This document shows, in pieces, positions 1 through 8,381 of a stretch of 64,000 nt of DNA; positions within the stretch are counted from its first letter, which is position 1, and the number at the start of each line of letters is the position of its first letter. The stretch covers positions 30,019-94,018 of the forward strand of contig NZ_BMWG01000017.1 in assembly GCF_014651115.1 (NCBI RefSeq). Reading direction: 5' to 3'. The notes beneath the pieces were generated by a model. It saw only the letters and a program-made list of their open reading frames with translations. It made no database searches and was not told the DNA's origin. The position numbers and the translations under genes are program-made. Origin of the DNA: Streptomyces inusitatus (GTDB taxonomy: Bacteria > Actinomycetota > Actinomycetes > Streptomycetales > Streptomycetaceae).

Positions 1-38
1 GCCCCCGCGCCCCCGGAGATCTCCGGGAGCGCGGGGGC
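1..38. terminator. Near-perfect GC-rich hairpin, probable terminator of the gene upstream of the window
   Basis: The first 38 bases form an inverted repeat centred on AGATCT, with a single mismatched pair. There is no T-run, as is usual in Streptomyces. It probably ends the transcript of a gene left of the window and separates it from mutM. Confidence 0.7.
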
Positions 39-137
39 CCGGTCGTTCCCGCCCGATGTCCGGTCCCCGATGACCGGTGTCCGTACACAGGGCGGTACGC
101 TGCGGGCGTCACCGTGAGCGTTTCCCCAAGGAGCCCC

Positions 138-1007
138 GTGCCCGAGCTGCCCGAGGTCGAGGTCGTACGCCGAGGACTCCAGCGCTGGGTCAGCGGCCGG
201 ACCATCGCGGAGGTGCGTGTGCTGCATCCGCGAGCCGTCCGCCGTCATCCGGCCGGAGCCGAGGACTTCGCCGCCCGGCTCAAAGGACACAGCGTCGGCA
301 TCGCCCGCCGCCGGGGCAAGTACCTCTGGCTGCCGCTCGCCGACACCGACTCCTCCATCCTCGGCCATCTGGGCATGAGCGGTCAGCTCCTGGTCCAGCC
401 GGAGGACGCCGCCGACGAGAAGCATCTGCGGGTCAGGATCAGCTTCGACGACTCGCTCGGCACCGAGCTGCGCTTCGTCGACCAGCGCACCTTCGGCGGG
501 CTCTCGCTCCACGACAACACCCCCGACGGGCTGCCCGACGTCATCGCGCACATCGCCCGCGACCCGCTCGACCCGGCCTTCGACGACGACGCCTTCCACG
601 CCGCGCTGCGGCTGCGGCGCACCACGGTGAAGCGGGCCCTGCTCGACCAGTCGCTGATCAGCGGTGTGGGCAATATCTACGCGGACGAGGCGCTCTGGCG
701 CGCCAGGCTCCACTACGAGCGCCCGACGGCGGGCATCGGCCGGGCCCGCTCCACCGAGCTGCTCTGTCATGTACGGGATGTGATGAACGCGGCGCTGGCG
801 GCCGGCGGCACCAGCTTCGACAGTCTGTACGTCAATGTGAACGGCGAGTCCGGATACTTCGACCGCTCGCTGGACGCCTACGGCCGGGAGGAGGAGCCGT
901 GCCACCGCTGCGGCACTCCGATCCGGCGGCGGCCCTGGATGAACCGGTCCAGCTATTTCTGCCCGCGCTGTCAGCGCCCGCCGAGGCCCACGCGCTCCTC
1001 GGCGTAG
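138..1007 (+). CDS. mutM: Formamidopyrimidine-DNA glycosylase (Fpg/MutM)
   Basis: This bifunctional glycosylase/AP lyase removes oxidised purines such as 8-oxoguanine in base excision repair. The start is decided by chemistry: after Met removal the protein must begin PELPEVE, because Pro2 is the catalytic nucleophile, so the GTG at 138 is chosen over the in-frame GTG at 114. AAGGAG at 128-133 sits 4 bases before it. The 289 residues match the family. The C-terminal zinc finger is intact (CHRC near residue 255, CPRC near 276), and a conserved SGVGNIYADE stretch of the helix-two-turn-helix region is present near residue 175. It converges on the CAP-domain gene. Confidence 0.96.
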   Translation: MPELPEVEVVRRGLQRWVSGRTIAEVRVLHPRAVRRHPAGAEDFAARLKGHSVGIARRRGKYLWLPLADTDSSILGHLGMSGQLLVQPEDAADEKHLRVRISFDDSLGTELRFVDQRTFGGLSLHDNTPDGLPDVIAHIARDPLDPAFDDDAFHAALRLRRTTVKRALLDQSLISGVGNIYADEALWRARLHYERPTAGIGRARSTELLCHVRDVMNAALAAGGTSFDSLYVNVNGESGYFDRSLDAYGREEEPCHRCGTPIRRRPWMNRSSYFCPRCQRPPRPTRSSA

Positions 1008-1016
1008 CTGGCGCTC

Positions 1017-1048
1017 GGCCCGGCTCGGAAGGGCCCGGCCCGGCTCGG
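1017..1048. repeat. 12-bp direct repeat between convergent mutM and CAP gene
   Basis: GGCCCGGCTCGG occurs at 1017-1028 and again at 1037-1048, in the 52-base gap between the two convergent stop codons. AAGGGC follows each copy at a slightly different distance. No function is evident; it may be slippage-derived. Confidence 0.6.
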
Positions 1049-1059
1049 TTCGGAAGGGC

Positions 1060-1944
1060 TCAGAAGCCGAAGTTCTGGGTCCACCACGGGCCGCCGTCGC
1101 CCAGGTGGACACCGACGCCCAGCGTCTTGTAGTCGCAGTTGAGGATGTTCGCGCGATGCCCCTCGCTGTTCATCCACGAGTTCATCACCGCGCCGGCGTC
1201 CGCCTGCCCCCGGGCTATGTTCTCGCCGCCGAGATTGGTCACGCCCGCGCGCTCGGCCCGGTCCCAGGGGGTGTCGCCGTCGGGGTCGGTGTGCGAAAAG
1301 AAGCCCCGGGCGGCCATGTCGGAGCTGAAGTCGCCCGCGAGCCGTGCCAGCGAGGAGTCGAAGCCGACCGGGGAGCACCCCACCTTGGCGCGCTCCTCGT
1401 TCACCAGCGCGAGCACCTCGGCCTCGATCGCCGTGCCGGAGGGCGCCGAAGGCGCGGGCGAGGAGGGCTTCTTCGCGGGCGCGGACGACCGCCGGGGCGG
1501 AGCGCTGCGCTCCGCCGAGCGGTCGGAGGCGCGCTCCTCGGCGCGGTCCGGAACCTTCTCCGTCGGGCTCCCGGTTCTCTGTTTCGGTACGGCGCTCTCG
1601 CGCTCGGGAGCGCTGCTCCGCTCCGAGGGCTTCGCCGACGGCGGCGCCGAGGTTTTGGGGGAGGGGGTCTTGGAAGGCGCGTGCGCGGGGGCCGGGACGG
1701 CGCCGGTGGTGGTGCGGGAGGGCTCGCCGGAGGCGTCGCCCTGAGTCTGGAGCGTCGCGGAACCACCGCTGCGCACCTGGGTGCCGGGGACGCTGTCGCC
1801 GCCCGTCGTATAGGTGTCGCCGCCCGGCAGCAGACCGGAGGCCACGGCCACCGCCCCCACCGCCATGGCGGCCGACGCGCCGAGCAGTCCTGTGCGCACG
1901 GGCCTGACCGCACGCTTGGTGGAGCGACGACGATGGCGTCCCAT
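1060..1944 (-). CDS. Secreted CAP-domain (SCP/PR1-like) protein with Ser/Pro-rich linker
   Basis: The protein has 294 residues. A short basic N-terminus (MGRHRRRSTKR) is followed by one hydrophobic segment at about 20-40, so it is exported or membrane anchored. A long low-complexity Ser/Pro/Arg/Glu linker follows (about 60-175). The C-terminal 120 residues form a CAP domain with LVNEERAKVGC, SHTDPDGDTPWDRA, GENIARG and GHRANILN, the usual CAP signature blocks. Bacterial CAP proteins are extracellular; their activity is mostly unknown. The start at 1944 has an AGGAAGG ribosome site 8 bases upstream. Extension to 2160 is possible in frame but gives no signal peptide and would overlap the acyP promoter. 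Confidence 0.88.
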   Translation of the reverse strand: MGRHRRRSTKRAVRPVRTGLLGASAAMAVGAVAVASGLLPGGDTYTTGGDSVPGTQVRSGGSATLQTQGDASGEPSRTTTGAVPAPAHAPSKTPSPKTSAPPSAKPSERSSAPERESAVPKQRTGSPTEKVPDRAEERASDRSAERSAPPRRSSAPAKKPSSPAPSAPSGTAIEAEVLALVNEERAKVGCSPVGFDSSLARLAGDFSSDMAARGFFSHTDPDGDTPWDRAERAGVTNLGGENIARGQADAGAVMNSWMNSEGHRANILNCDYKTLGVGVHLGDGGPWWTQNFGF

Positions 1945-2132
1945 CTGCTGTGCCTTCCTCGTACTCGACGGGCGCACCGCTCCGTCGTATGCCGGTCGCA
2001 CTCCGGCCCCGCATCGGTTGAACGAGAAGACCGGATCACCCGAACGGGTGAGGTTCATTGCGACCGGACTGTACGCCATGACGTGTGGGGCGGAAGGGGA
2101 CCATGAGGAAATCGAATGGGCGGCCGAGCGGC

Positions 2133-2138
2133 TAACGT
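2133..2138 (+). promoter_or_regulatory. Leaderless-type -10 element for acyP (TAACGT-N6-ATG)
   Basis: TAACGT fits the actinobacterial -10 consensus TANNNT and ends exactly 6 bases before the acyP ATG. Transcription would therefore begin at or next to the start codon. No Shine-Dalgarno sequence is seen. The same hexamer and spacing occur at 19866. Confidence 0.55.
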
Positions 2139-2144
2139 GCACCC

Positions 2145-2426
2145 ATGAACGATGCGGCACGGCTCACCGCTTGGGTACGCGGTCGAGTACAGGGAGTGGG
2201 CTTTCGATGGTTTACCAGGGCAAACGCTCTGGAGATCGGGGGGCTCACCGGATTCGCCCTCAATCTCGACGACGGCAGGGTGCAGATTGTCGCGGAGGGG
2301 CCACGTGAGAATTGCCACCGTCTGCTGGAGTGGTTGCGCTCCGACGACACACCCGGCCGTGTCGACGGTGTGACTGAGATATGGGACACGCCCCGCGGTG
2401 GTTACGAAGGCTTCGCGATCCGCTGA
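2145..2426 (+). CDS. acyP: Acylphosphatase
   Basis: This 93-residue enzyme hydrolyses acyl phosphates such as acetyl or carbamoyl phosphate in the cytoplasm. The family signature RVQGVGFRWF is at residues 15-24 and contains the phosphate-binding loop and catalytic Arg; GFALNLDDGRVQIVAEG contains the catalytic Asn (about residue 40). Length is typical. No ribosome site precedes the ATG, and it is probably leaderless. The neighbouring smc is in the same order in many actinobacteria; a functional link is not implied. Confidence 0.93.
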   Translation: MNDAARLTAWVRGRVQGVGFRWFTRANALEIGGLTGFALNLDDGRVQIVAEGPRENCHRLLEWLRSDDTPGRVDGVTEIWDTPRGGYEGFAIR

Positions 2427-2649
2427 TCGACCCCCCTGCCCCCGGCGTCCCCGAGGCCGCCGGGGCACGGTCCGCGAGCCCCCGCCGAACGCGGAAACAA
2501 GCAGGTGGTTGCCGTTAAAGGCCAACCGTGCCAGGATGCGGCGGTAAGGAAGATCCGCACGCCCCCAGGGCCCCGGAGCAGAGCCCTCCGCCGTATGTCG
2601 GGCGGATGAGAGCCACCCGGTCGACCCACCCGTACGGGGCGTGATCGTG

Positions 2650-2678
2650 TTGACCGTCAAACTTTTTGGTGAGACTCT
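2650..2678 (+). promoter_or_regulatory. Candidate sigma-HrdB-like promoter in the 394-base acyP to 72-aa gene gap
   Basis: TTGACC (2650-2655) is followed after 17 bases by GACTCT (2673-2678). The -35 is good and the -10 is partial. It would give an approximately 140-base leader to the small gene at 2821. Nothing else in 2427-2820 is convincingly coding; a fragment at 2725-2775 superficially resembles tRNA D- and T-arms. Confidence 0.35.
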
Positions 2679-2820
2679 GGAATCCCCGCGCACCTTAGCT
2701 GTTTGGCAGTAAGAACCGCAGCGATAGAGCAGTACCAGAGCACTGTCGAGCACCGCGGGTGCGAATCCCTCACGACCCACACCGCATCGGTCGGTCACTC
2801 AGTGTGGAGGACCATCCATC

Positions 2821-3039
2821 ATGGCAAAGGCGCTTCTCGGTTACGTCGGCGGTTCTGACCCGCGACTCCTCGCCGAGATGCGACGGCTCCAGCAGCGCGT
2901 CCAGGACCTTGAATCCGAACTCGTACGGATCCAGTCCGAGAATGACGCGCTGAGCGCTGCCGTCGCTCAGCACCCCGGAGAGTCGCTGCTTGACGGCATC
3001 GACATCGACGTACCGCAGGCGGAGCCCGCGCTCACCTGA
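2821..3039 (+). CDS. Small conserved hypothetical coiled-coil protein (72 aa)
   Basis: I do not recognise a named family. The 72-residue acidic protein starts MAKALLGYVGGSDPRLLAEM and continues with a heptad-like stretch (MRRLQQRVQDLESELVRIQ, about 20-40) that should form a short coiled coil. GTGGAGG at 2803-2809 lies 11 bases before the ATG, so translation is plausible. A strong intrinsic terminator follows immediately, making this a monocistronic unit between acyP and smc. Codon use is less extreme in GC than its neighbours. The leading glycine/aspartate segment followed by a coil suggests a small protein-protein interaction partner; function is not inferred. Confidence 0.8.
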   Translation: MAKALLGYVGGSDPRLLAEMRRLQQRVQDLESELVRIQSENDALSAAVAQHPGESLLDGIDIDVPQAEPALT

Positions 3040-3078
3040 GCACGGCGGTCCGCTTGAGATCCATCGCGCGAGATATGC

Positions 3079-3110
3079 AAGGGACGCCTCGGCGTCCCTT
3101 CTTTCTTTTC
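3079..3110 (+). terminator. Intrinsic terminator after the 72-aa gene
   Basis: A perfect 10-bp stem AAGGGACGCC / GGCGTCCCTT with a 2-base loop (3079-3100) is followed by the T-rich tract CTTTCTTTTC. This is a classic rho-independent terminator, rare in this GC range. Confidence 0.9.
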
Positions 3111-3185
3111 CCCCCACGCCATCGTCACCCCACGCCTACGTCTGATGTGCCCCCCGCCTTCACGGGTGAAACCGCCCGCTGAAGG

Positions 3186-3191
3186 TAGAGT
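3186..3191 (+). promoter_or_regulatory. -10 element of near-leaderless smc transcript (TAGAGT-N8-GTG)
   Basis: TAGAGT fits TANNNT and ends 8 bases before the smc GTG. No ribosome site lies between. A start at or within two bases of the initiation codon is predicted. Confidence 0.45.
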
Positions 3192-3199
3192 CCGGCTGC

Positions 3200-6100
3200 G
3201 TGCACCTCAAGGCCATGACCCTGCGCGGTTTCAAATCCTTCGCGTCCGCCACCACACTTCGGTTCGAACCGGGCATCACCTGCGTCGTGGGCCCCAATGG
3301 CTCCGGCAAGTCGAATGTCGTGGACGCCCTCTCCTGGGTCATGGGAGAGCAGGGCGCGAAATCTTTGCGCGGCGGAAAGATGGAAGACGTCATCTTCGCC
3401 GGAACGACCGGACGGCCGCCGCTGGGCAGGGCCGAGGTATCCCTCACGATCGACAACTCCGACGGCGCGCTCCCCATCGACTACACCGAGGTCACCATCA
3501 CGCGGATCATGTTCCGCAATGGCGGCAGCGAATACCAGATCAACGGCGACACCTGCCGCCTCCTCGATATCCAGGAACTCCTTTCCGACTCCGGCATCGG
3601 CCGGGAAATGCATGTCATCGTCGGACAGGGCCGCCTCGACTCCGTGCTCCACGCCGACCCCATGGGGCGGCGCGCCTTCATCGAGGAGGCCGCCGGAGTG
3701 CTCAAGCACCGCAAGCGCAAAGAGAAGGCGCTGCGGAAGATGGACGCGATGCGGGCCAACCTCGCACGGGTGCAGGACCTCACCGACGAACTGCGCCGAC
3801 AGCTCAAACCCCTCGGACGACAGGCCGCCGTCGCCCGCCGGGCCGCCGTCATCCAGGCGGAGCTGCGCGACGCCCGGCTCCGGCTGCTCGCCGACGACCT
3901 GCTGCGGCTGCGCACCGCCCTCGCCGCCGAGATCGCCGACGAGGCGGCCCTCAAGGAGCGCAAGGAGAGCGCGGAGGCCGAGCTGAGCCGGGCACTCGCC
4001 CGCGAGGCGGAGCTGGAGGAGACCGTACGGCGGCTCACACCCCGGCTGCGCGACGCCGAGCGCGACTGGCACGAACTCTCCCGGCTGACCGAGCGGGTGC
4101 GCGGCACGATCTCCCTCGCCGACGCCCGGGTCCGCAGCGCCACCGCGCCCCCGGCGGAGGAACGCCCCGGCCGGGATCCGCAGGACATGGAGCAGGAGGC
4201 CGCCCGGATCCGGGAGCGGGAGGCCGAACTGCTCGCCGCGCTGGAGGCCGCCCGGGGCGCGCTGGAGGACACCGTCGCCCACCGCGCCGGCCTGGAGCGG
4301 AACCTCGCCGACGAGGAGCGCAGGCTGAGGGACGCCGCCCGGGCCATCGCCGACCGGCGCGAGGGCCTCGCCCGCCTCGGCGGCCGGGTCGCCGCCGCCC
4401 GGGGCCGGGCCGCCTCCGCCCAGGCCGAGATCGACCGGCTCTCCGCCGCCCACCAGGAGGCCGGGGAGCGGGCCGCCGCCGCCCGCGAGGAGCACGAGGC
4501 GCTCCGCGCCGAGGTCGACGGACTCGACGCCGAAGACGCCGAGCTGGGCCAACGCCATGACACCGCCCGCCGGGAGTCCGCCGCGGCGGAGAGCGGACTG
4601 AACGCGGCACGCGAGGCCCGTACCGCCGCCGAGCGCGAACACGCCGCCGTCGCCGCCCGCCGCGACGCCCTCGCCCTGGGCCTGCGCCGCAAGGACGGCA
4701 CCGGCGCGCTGCTGGCCGCGAAGGACCGTATCGGCGGACTGCTCGGACCGGCCTCCGAACTGCTGACGGTCACCCCCGGCCAGGAGATCCCGGTCGCCGC
4801 CGCCCTGGGCGCCGCCGCCGACGCGGTCGCCGTCGCCAACCCCGCGACGGCCGCCGAGGCACTGCGCCTGCTCCGCAAGACCGACGCGGGCCGCGCCTCG
4901 ATACTCCTCGCGGGCGCGCCCGGACCCGCCGAAACCGAACCCGCCGCGGGGATCGGCTGGCCGTACGCCGTGGAGCTGGTGCGCGGACCCGAGGAGCTGA
5001 TGGCCTCCGTACGACGGCTGCTCGGCGGATTCGTCGTCGTACGCACCCTGGAGGACGCCGAGGAACTCGTCTACGCGCGGCCCTGGCTCACCGCCGTGAC
5101 CGCCGAGGGCGATGTGCTCGCCGGGCACTTCGCGCGGGGCGGCTCGGCCGGCGCGCCCAGCCTCCTGGAGGTGCGGGCCGCCGTCGACGAGGCCGCCGCC
5201 GAACTGGCGGAACTCGCCGCGCGGTGCGAGGAGTCCGCCCTGGCCGAGGAGCGGGCGAGGACGCGCCGCGCCGGGTGCGCCGCGCTCGTCGAGGAGCTGG
5301 GCGAGCTGCGGCGCACCGCCGACCGGGAGAAGTCCGCCGTCTCCGGACGGCTGGGACGGCTCGCCGGACAGGCGCGCGCGGCCGGGGAGGAGTCCGAGCG
5401 CACCCGGGCCGCCGTCGCCAGGGCCGGCCGGGCGCTGGAGGAGGCCCGCCGGGAGGCGGACGAACTGGCCGAACGCCTCCTCGTCGCCGAGGAGGCCCCC
5501 GCCGACGCGGAGCCCGACACCCAGGCGCGCGACCGGCTCGCCGCCGACGGCGCCAACGCCCGCCAGACCGAGATGGAGGCCCGGCTCCAGGTCCGCACCC
5601 ACGAGGAGCGGGTGAAGGGCCTCGCGGGCCGCGCCGACGCGCTCGACCGGGCGGCCCGCGCCGAACGCGACGCCCGGCACCGCGCCGGGCTGCGGCGCGC
5701 CCGGCTCCGCCACGAGGCCGCCGTCGCCACCGCCGTGGCCGCCGGAGCCCGGCTGCTGCTCGCGCACGCCGAGGTCTCCCTCGTACGGGCCGGGACCGGG
5801 CGTACCGCCGCCGAGACGGCGAAGGCCGCGCGGGAGGGCGAGCTGACGGCGGCCCGCGCCCGGGGCCGCGAGCTCAAGGGCGAGCTGGACAAGCTCACCG
5901 ACTCCGTGCACCGGGGCGAGGTCCTCGGCGCGGAGAAGCGGCTGCGGATCGAACAGCTGGAGAGCAGGGCCCTGGAGGAACTGGGCGTGGAACCGGCCGC
6001 GCTGCTCGCCGAGTACGGCCCCGACCAGCCCGTACCGCCCGCCCCGCCGGCCGAGGGGGAGGAGCTTCCGAAGGACCCGGAGCACCCCCGCAACCGGCCC

Positions 6101-6757
6101 GGGCGTTTCGAACGCGGCGATCAGGAAAGACGGCTGAGGTCGGCGGAACGGGCCCACCAGCAGCTGGGAAAGGTGAATCCGCTGGCCCTGGAGGAGTTCG
6201 CGGCGCTGGAGGCGCGCCATCGGTTCCTCTCCGAGCAGCTCGAAGACCTGAAGAAGACCAGGGCCGACCTTCTTCAGGTGGTGAAGGAGGTGGACGAGCG
6301 CGTCGAACAGGTCTTCACCGAGGCGTACCGGGACACGGCCCGCGAGTTCGAAGGAGTCTTCGCACGGCTCTTCCCCGGCGGCGAGGGCCGCCTTGTGCTC
6401 ACCGACCCCTCCGACATGCTCACCACGGGTGTGGAGGTCGAGGCCCGGCCGCCCGGCAAGAAGGTCAAGCGGCTCTCCCTGCTCTCCGGGGGTGAGCGCT
6501 CCCTGACCGCCGTGGCGATCCTGGTGGCGATCTTCAAGGCCAGGCCGAGCCCGTTCTATGTCATGGACGAGGTCGAGGCGGCACTCGACGACACCAACCT
6601 TCAGCGGCTCATCGGGATCATGCGGGAGCTCCAGGAGTCCTCCCAGCTGATCGTGATCACCCACCAGAAGCGGACGATGGAGGTCGCGGACGCGCTGTAC
6701 GGCGTCTCCATGCAGGGCGACGGCGTCTCCAAGGTCATCGGCCAGCGCCTGCGCTGA
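3200..6757 (+). CDS. smc: Chromosome segregation protein SMC
   Basis: This ATPase compacts and helps segregate the chromosome, normally with ScpA/ScpB, whose genes are not in this window. The 1185 residues follow the SMC plan: N-terminal Walker A GPNGSGKS at 31-38, coiled coil, a hinge around 510-660 (DRIGGLLGPASELLTV is its start), a second coil rich in Ala/Glu/Arg, then the ABC signature LSGGERSLTA at about 1095 and Walker B FYVMDE near 1120. The GTG at 3200 gives MHLKAMTLRGFKSFA, the canonical SMC beginning. Strong GC skew at codon third positions creates long spurious open frames on both strands. Confidence 0.97.
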   Translation: MHLKAMTLRGFKSFASATTLRFEPGITCVVGPNGSGKSNVVDALSWVMGEQGAKSLRGGKMEDVIFAGTTGRPPLGRAEVSLTIDNSDGALPIDYTEVTITRIMFRNGGSEYQINGDTCRLLDIQELLSDSGIGREMHVIVGQGRLDSVLHADPMGRRAFIEEAAGVLKHRKRKEKALRKMDAMRANLARVQDLTDELRRQLKPLGRQAAVARRAAVIQAELRDARLRLLADDLLRLRTALAAEIADEAALKERKESAEAELSRALAREAELEETVRRLTPRLRDAERDWHELSRLTERVRGTISLADARVRSATAPPAEERPGRDPQDMEQEAARIREREAELLAALEAARGALEDTVAHRAGLERNLADEERRLRDAARAIADRREGLARLGGRVAAARGRAASAQAEIDRLSAAHQEAGERAAAAREEHEALRAEVDGLDAEDAELGQRHDTARRESAAAESGLNAAREARTAAEREHAAVAARRDALALGLRRKDGTGALLAAKDRIGGLLGPASELLTVTPGQEIPVAAALGAAADAVAVANPATAAEALRLLRKTDAGRASILLAGAPGPAETEPAAGIGWPYAVELVRGPEELMASVRRLLGGFVVVRTLEDAEELVYARPWLTAVTAEGDVLAGHFARGGSAGAPSLLEVRAAVDEAAAELAELAARCEESALAEERARTRRAGCAALVEELGELRRTADREKSAVSGRLGRLAGQARAAGEESERTRAAVARAGRALEEARREADELAERLLVAEEAPADAEPDTQARDRLAADGANARQTEMEARLQVRTHEERVKGLAGRADALDRAARAERDARHRAGLRRARLRHEAAVATAVAAGARLLLAHAEVSLVRAGTGRTAAETAKAAREGELTAARARGRELKGELDKLTDSVHRGEVLGAEKRLRIEQLESRALEELGVEPAALLAEYGPDQPVPPAPPAEGEELPKDPEHPRNRPGRFERGDQERRLRSAERAHQQLGKVNPLALEEFAALEARHRFLSEQLEDLKKTRADLLQVVKEVDERVEQVFTEAYRDTAREFEGVFARLFPGGEGRLVLTDPSDMLTTGVEVEARPPGKKVKRLSLLSGGERSLTAVAILVAIFKARPSPFYVMDEVEAALDDTNLQRLIGIMRELQESSQLIVITHQKRTMEVADALYGVSMQGDGVSKVIGQRLR

Positions 6758-6906
6758 TCTCCCCCCGGCCGCTCTCACGCCTACAGCCCACCCCGGTGGT
6801 GACGCGACCCGGGCCGTGCGCCACTGGAAGGGCTCGCCCTCTCCGGCCGCGCCCCTTCCCGGCCGCGCCGTCGTCGGTCCACGAGCAACCGGCCCCAGGA
6901 GTACAT

Positions 6907-8328
6907 GTGACCAGCAGTGCGCAGCCGCCCCCGGCCCCCGGGGCCCGTACCGAACATCCCGAACATCTCGGTCATGTAATCTTCATCACGGCGTCCGCCG
7001 CGATGGGCGGCTTCCTCTTCGGATACGACAGCTCGGTCATCAATGGCGCGGTCGAGGCCATCCGCGACCGCTACGCCATCGGTTCCGGGGAACTCGCGCA
7101 GGTCATCGCCATCGCGCTGATCGGCTGCGCGATCGGCGCGGCCACCGCCGGCCGGATCGCGGACCGGATCGGGCGCATCGCCTGCATGCGGATCGCGGCC
7201 CTGCTCTTCACCGTCAGCGCGGTCGGCTCGGCCCTGCCGTTCGCCCTGTGGGACCTGGCGATGTGGCGCGTCGTCGGCGGCTTCGCCATCGGCATGGCCT
7301 CGGTCATCGGCCCCGCCTACATCGCCGAGGTCTCCCCGCCCGCCTACCGGGGCCGGCTCGCCTCCTTCCAGCAGGCCGCGATCGTCATCGGCATCGCCGT
7401 CTCCCAGCTGGTGAACTTCGGCATCCTCCAGCTCGCCGACGGGGACCAGCGCGGCGAACTCCTCGGCCTGGAGGCCTGGCAGTGGATGCTCGGCGTCATG
7501 GTGGTGCCGGCCATGCTGTACGGGCTGCTCTCCTTCGCGATCCCCGAGTCGCCCCGCTATCTGATCTCCGTCGGCAAGGTCCACCGGGCCAAGAAGGTCC
7601 TCGCGGAGGTCGAGGGCGAGCATGCCGACCTGGACGCCCGGGTCGCGGAGATCGACCACGCGATGCGCAGCGAGCACAAGTCGACCTTCAAGGATCTCCT
7701 CGGCTCGCGCCTCGGCTTCCTGCCCATCGTCTGGGTGGGCATCGGGCTCTCGGTCTTCCAGCAGCTCGTCGGCATCAATGTGGCGTTCTACTACTCGTCC
7801 ACGCTCTGGCAGTCCGTGGGCATCGACCCGACCAGCTCCTTCTTCTACTCGTTCACCACCTCGATCGTGAACATCATCGGCACCGTGATCGCGATGGTCC
7901 TGGTCGACCGGATCGGCCGCAAACCGCTCGCCCTCATCGGCTCGACCGGCATGGCGATCGCCCTGGCCTTCGAGGCCTGGGCCTTCTCCGCCGATCTGGT
8001 GGACGGCAAACTGCCCAGCCTCCAGGGCACCGTGGCCCTGGTCGCCGCCCATGTCTTCGTGCTGTTCTTCGCGCTCTCCTGGGGCGTGGTGGTCTGGGTT
8101 CTCCTCGGCGAGATGTTCCCCAACCGCATCCGCGCCGCCGCGCTCGGCGTCGCCGCGTCCGCGCAGTGGATCGCCAACTGGGCCATCACCGTGAGCTTCC
8201 CGAGCCTCTCCGAGTGGAATCTCTCGGCGACATACGTCATCTACGCCTCCTTCGCGGTGCTCTCCATCCCCTTCATCCTGCTCTTCGTCAAGGAGACCAA
8301 GGGCAAGGCGCTGGAGGAGATGGGCTGA
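6907..8328 (+). CDS. Sugar porter family MFS transporter
   Basis: This 473-residue, 12-helix proton symporter or uniporter of the MFS sugar porter family resembles XylE/GlcP-type hexose or pentose carriers. Diagnostic motifs are DRIGRI after helix 2, PESPRYL at the end of helix 6, QQLVGINVAFYYSS in helix 7, DRIGRKPL after helix 8, and a final KETKGK. The GTG at 6907 is chosen because AGGAG (6897-6901) lies 5 bases upstream; an ATG at 6905 is followed at once by TGA. The 149 bases between smc and this gene show nothing clear. The exact sugar cannot be read from the sequence. Confidence 0.92.
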   Translation: MTSSAQPPPAPGARTEHPEHLGHVIFITASAAMGGFLFGYDSSVINGAVEAIRDRYAIGSGELAQVIAIALIGCAIGAATAGRIADRIGRIACMRIAALLFTVSAVGSALPFALWDLAMWRVVGGFAIGMASVIGPAYIAEVSPPAYRGRLASFQQAAIVIGIAVSQLVNFGILQLADGDQRGELLGLEAWQWMLGVMVVPAMLYGLLSFAIPESPRYLISVGKVHRAKKVLAEVEGEHADLDARVAEIDHAMRSEHKSTFKDLLGSRLGFLPIVWVGIGLSVFQQLVGINVAFYYSSTLWQSVGIDPTSSFFYSFTTSIVNIIGTVIAMVLVDRIGRKPLALIGSTGMAIALAFEAWAFSADLVDGKLPSLQGTVALVAAHVFVLFFALSWGVVVWVLLGEMFPNRIRAAALGVAASAQWIANWAITVSFPSLSEWNLSATYVIYASFAVLSIPFILLFVKETKGKALEEMG

Positions 8329-8381
8329 GCGAAGAAGCCCTCCCCGCTCCCGGGAGTCCCGGGGCAGGGAGGGCGGCCCTT

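Noticed and set aside
114..137. Upstream GTG start for mutM
   Set aside because: Would add eight residues before the obligatory N-terminal Pro; ribosome site fits 138.
2710..2780. tRNA-like fragment with D-arm TAGAGCA and T-loop-like TGCGAAT at nearly correct spacing
   Set aside because: Anticodon stem pairs poorly, T stem has a mismatch and no matching acceptor arm exists upstream; treated as chance resemblance.
3125..6778. 1217-codon open frame antisense to smc
   Set aside because: Product is Gly/Leu/Arg-rich low complexity with no domain; a by-product of high-GC third positions opposite a certain gene.
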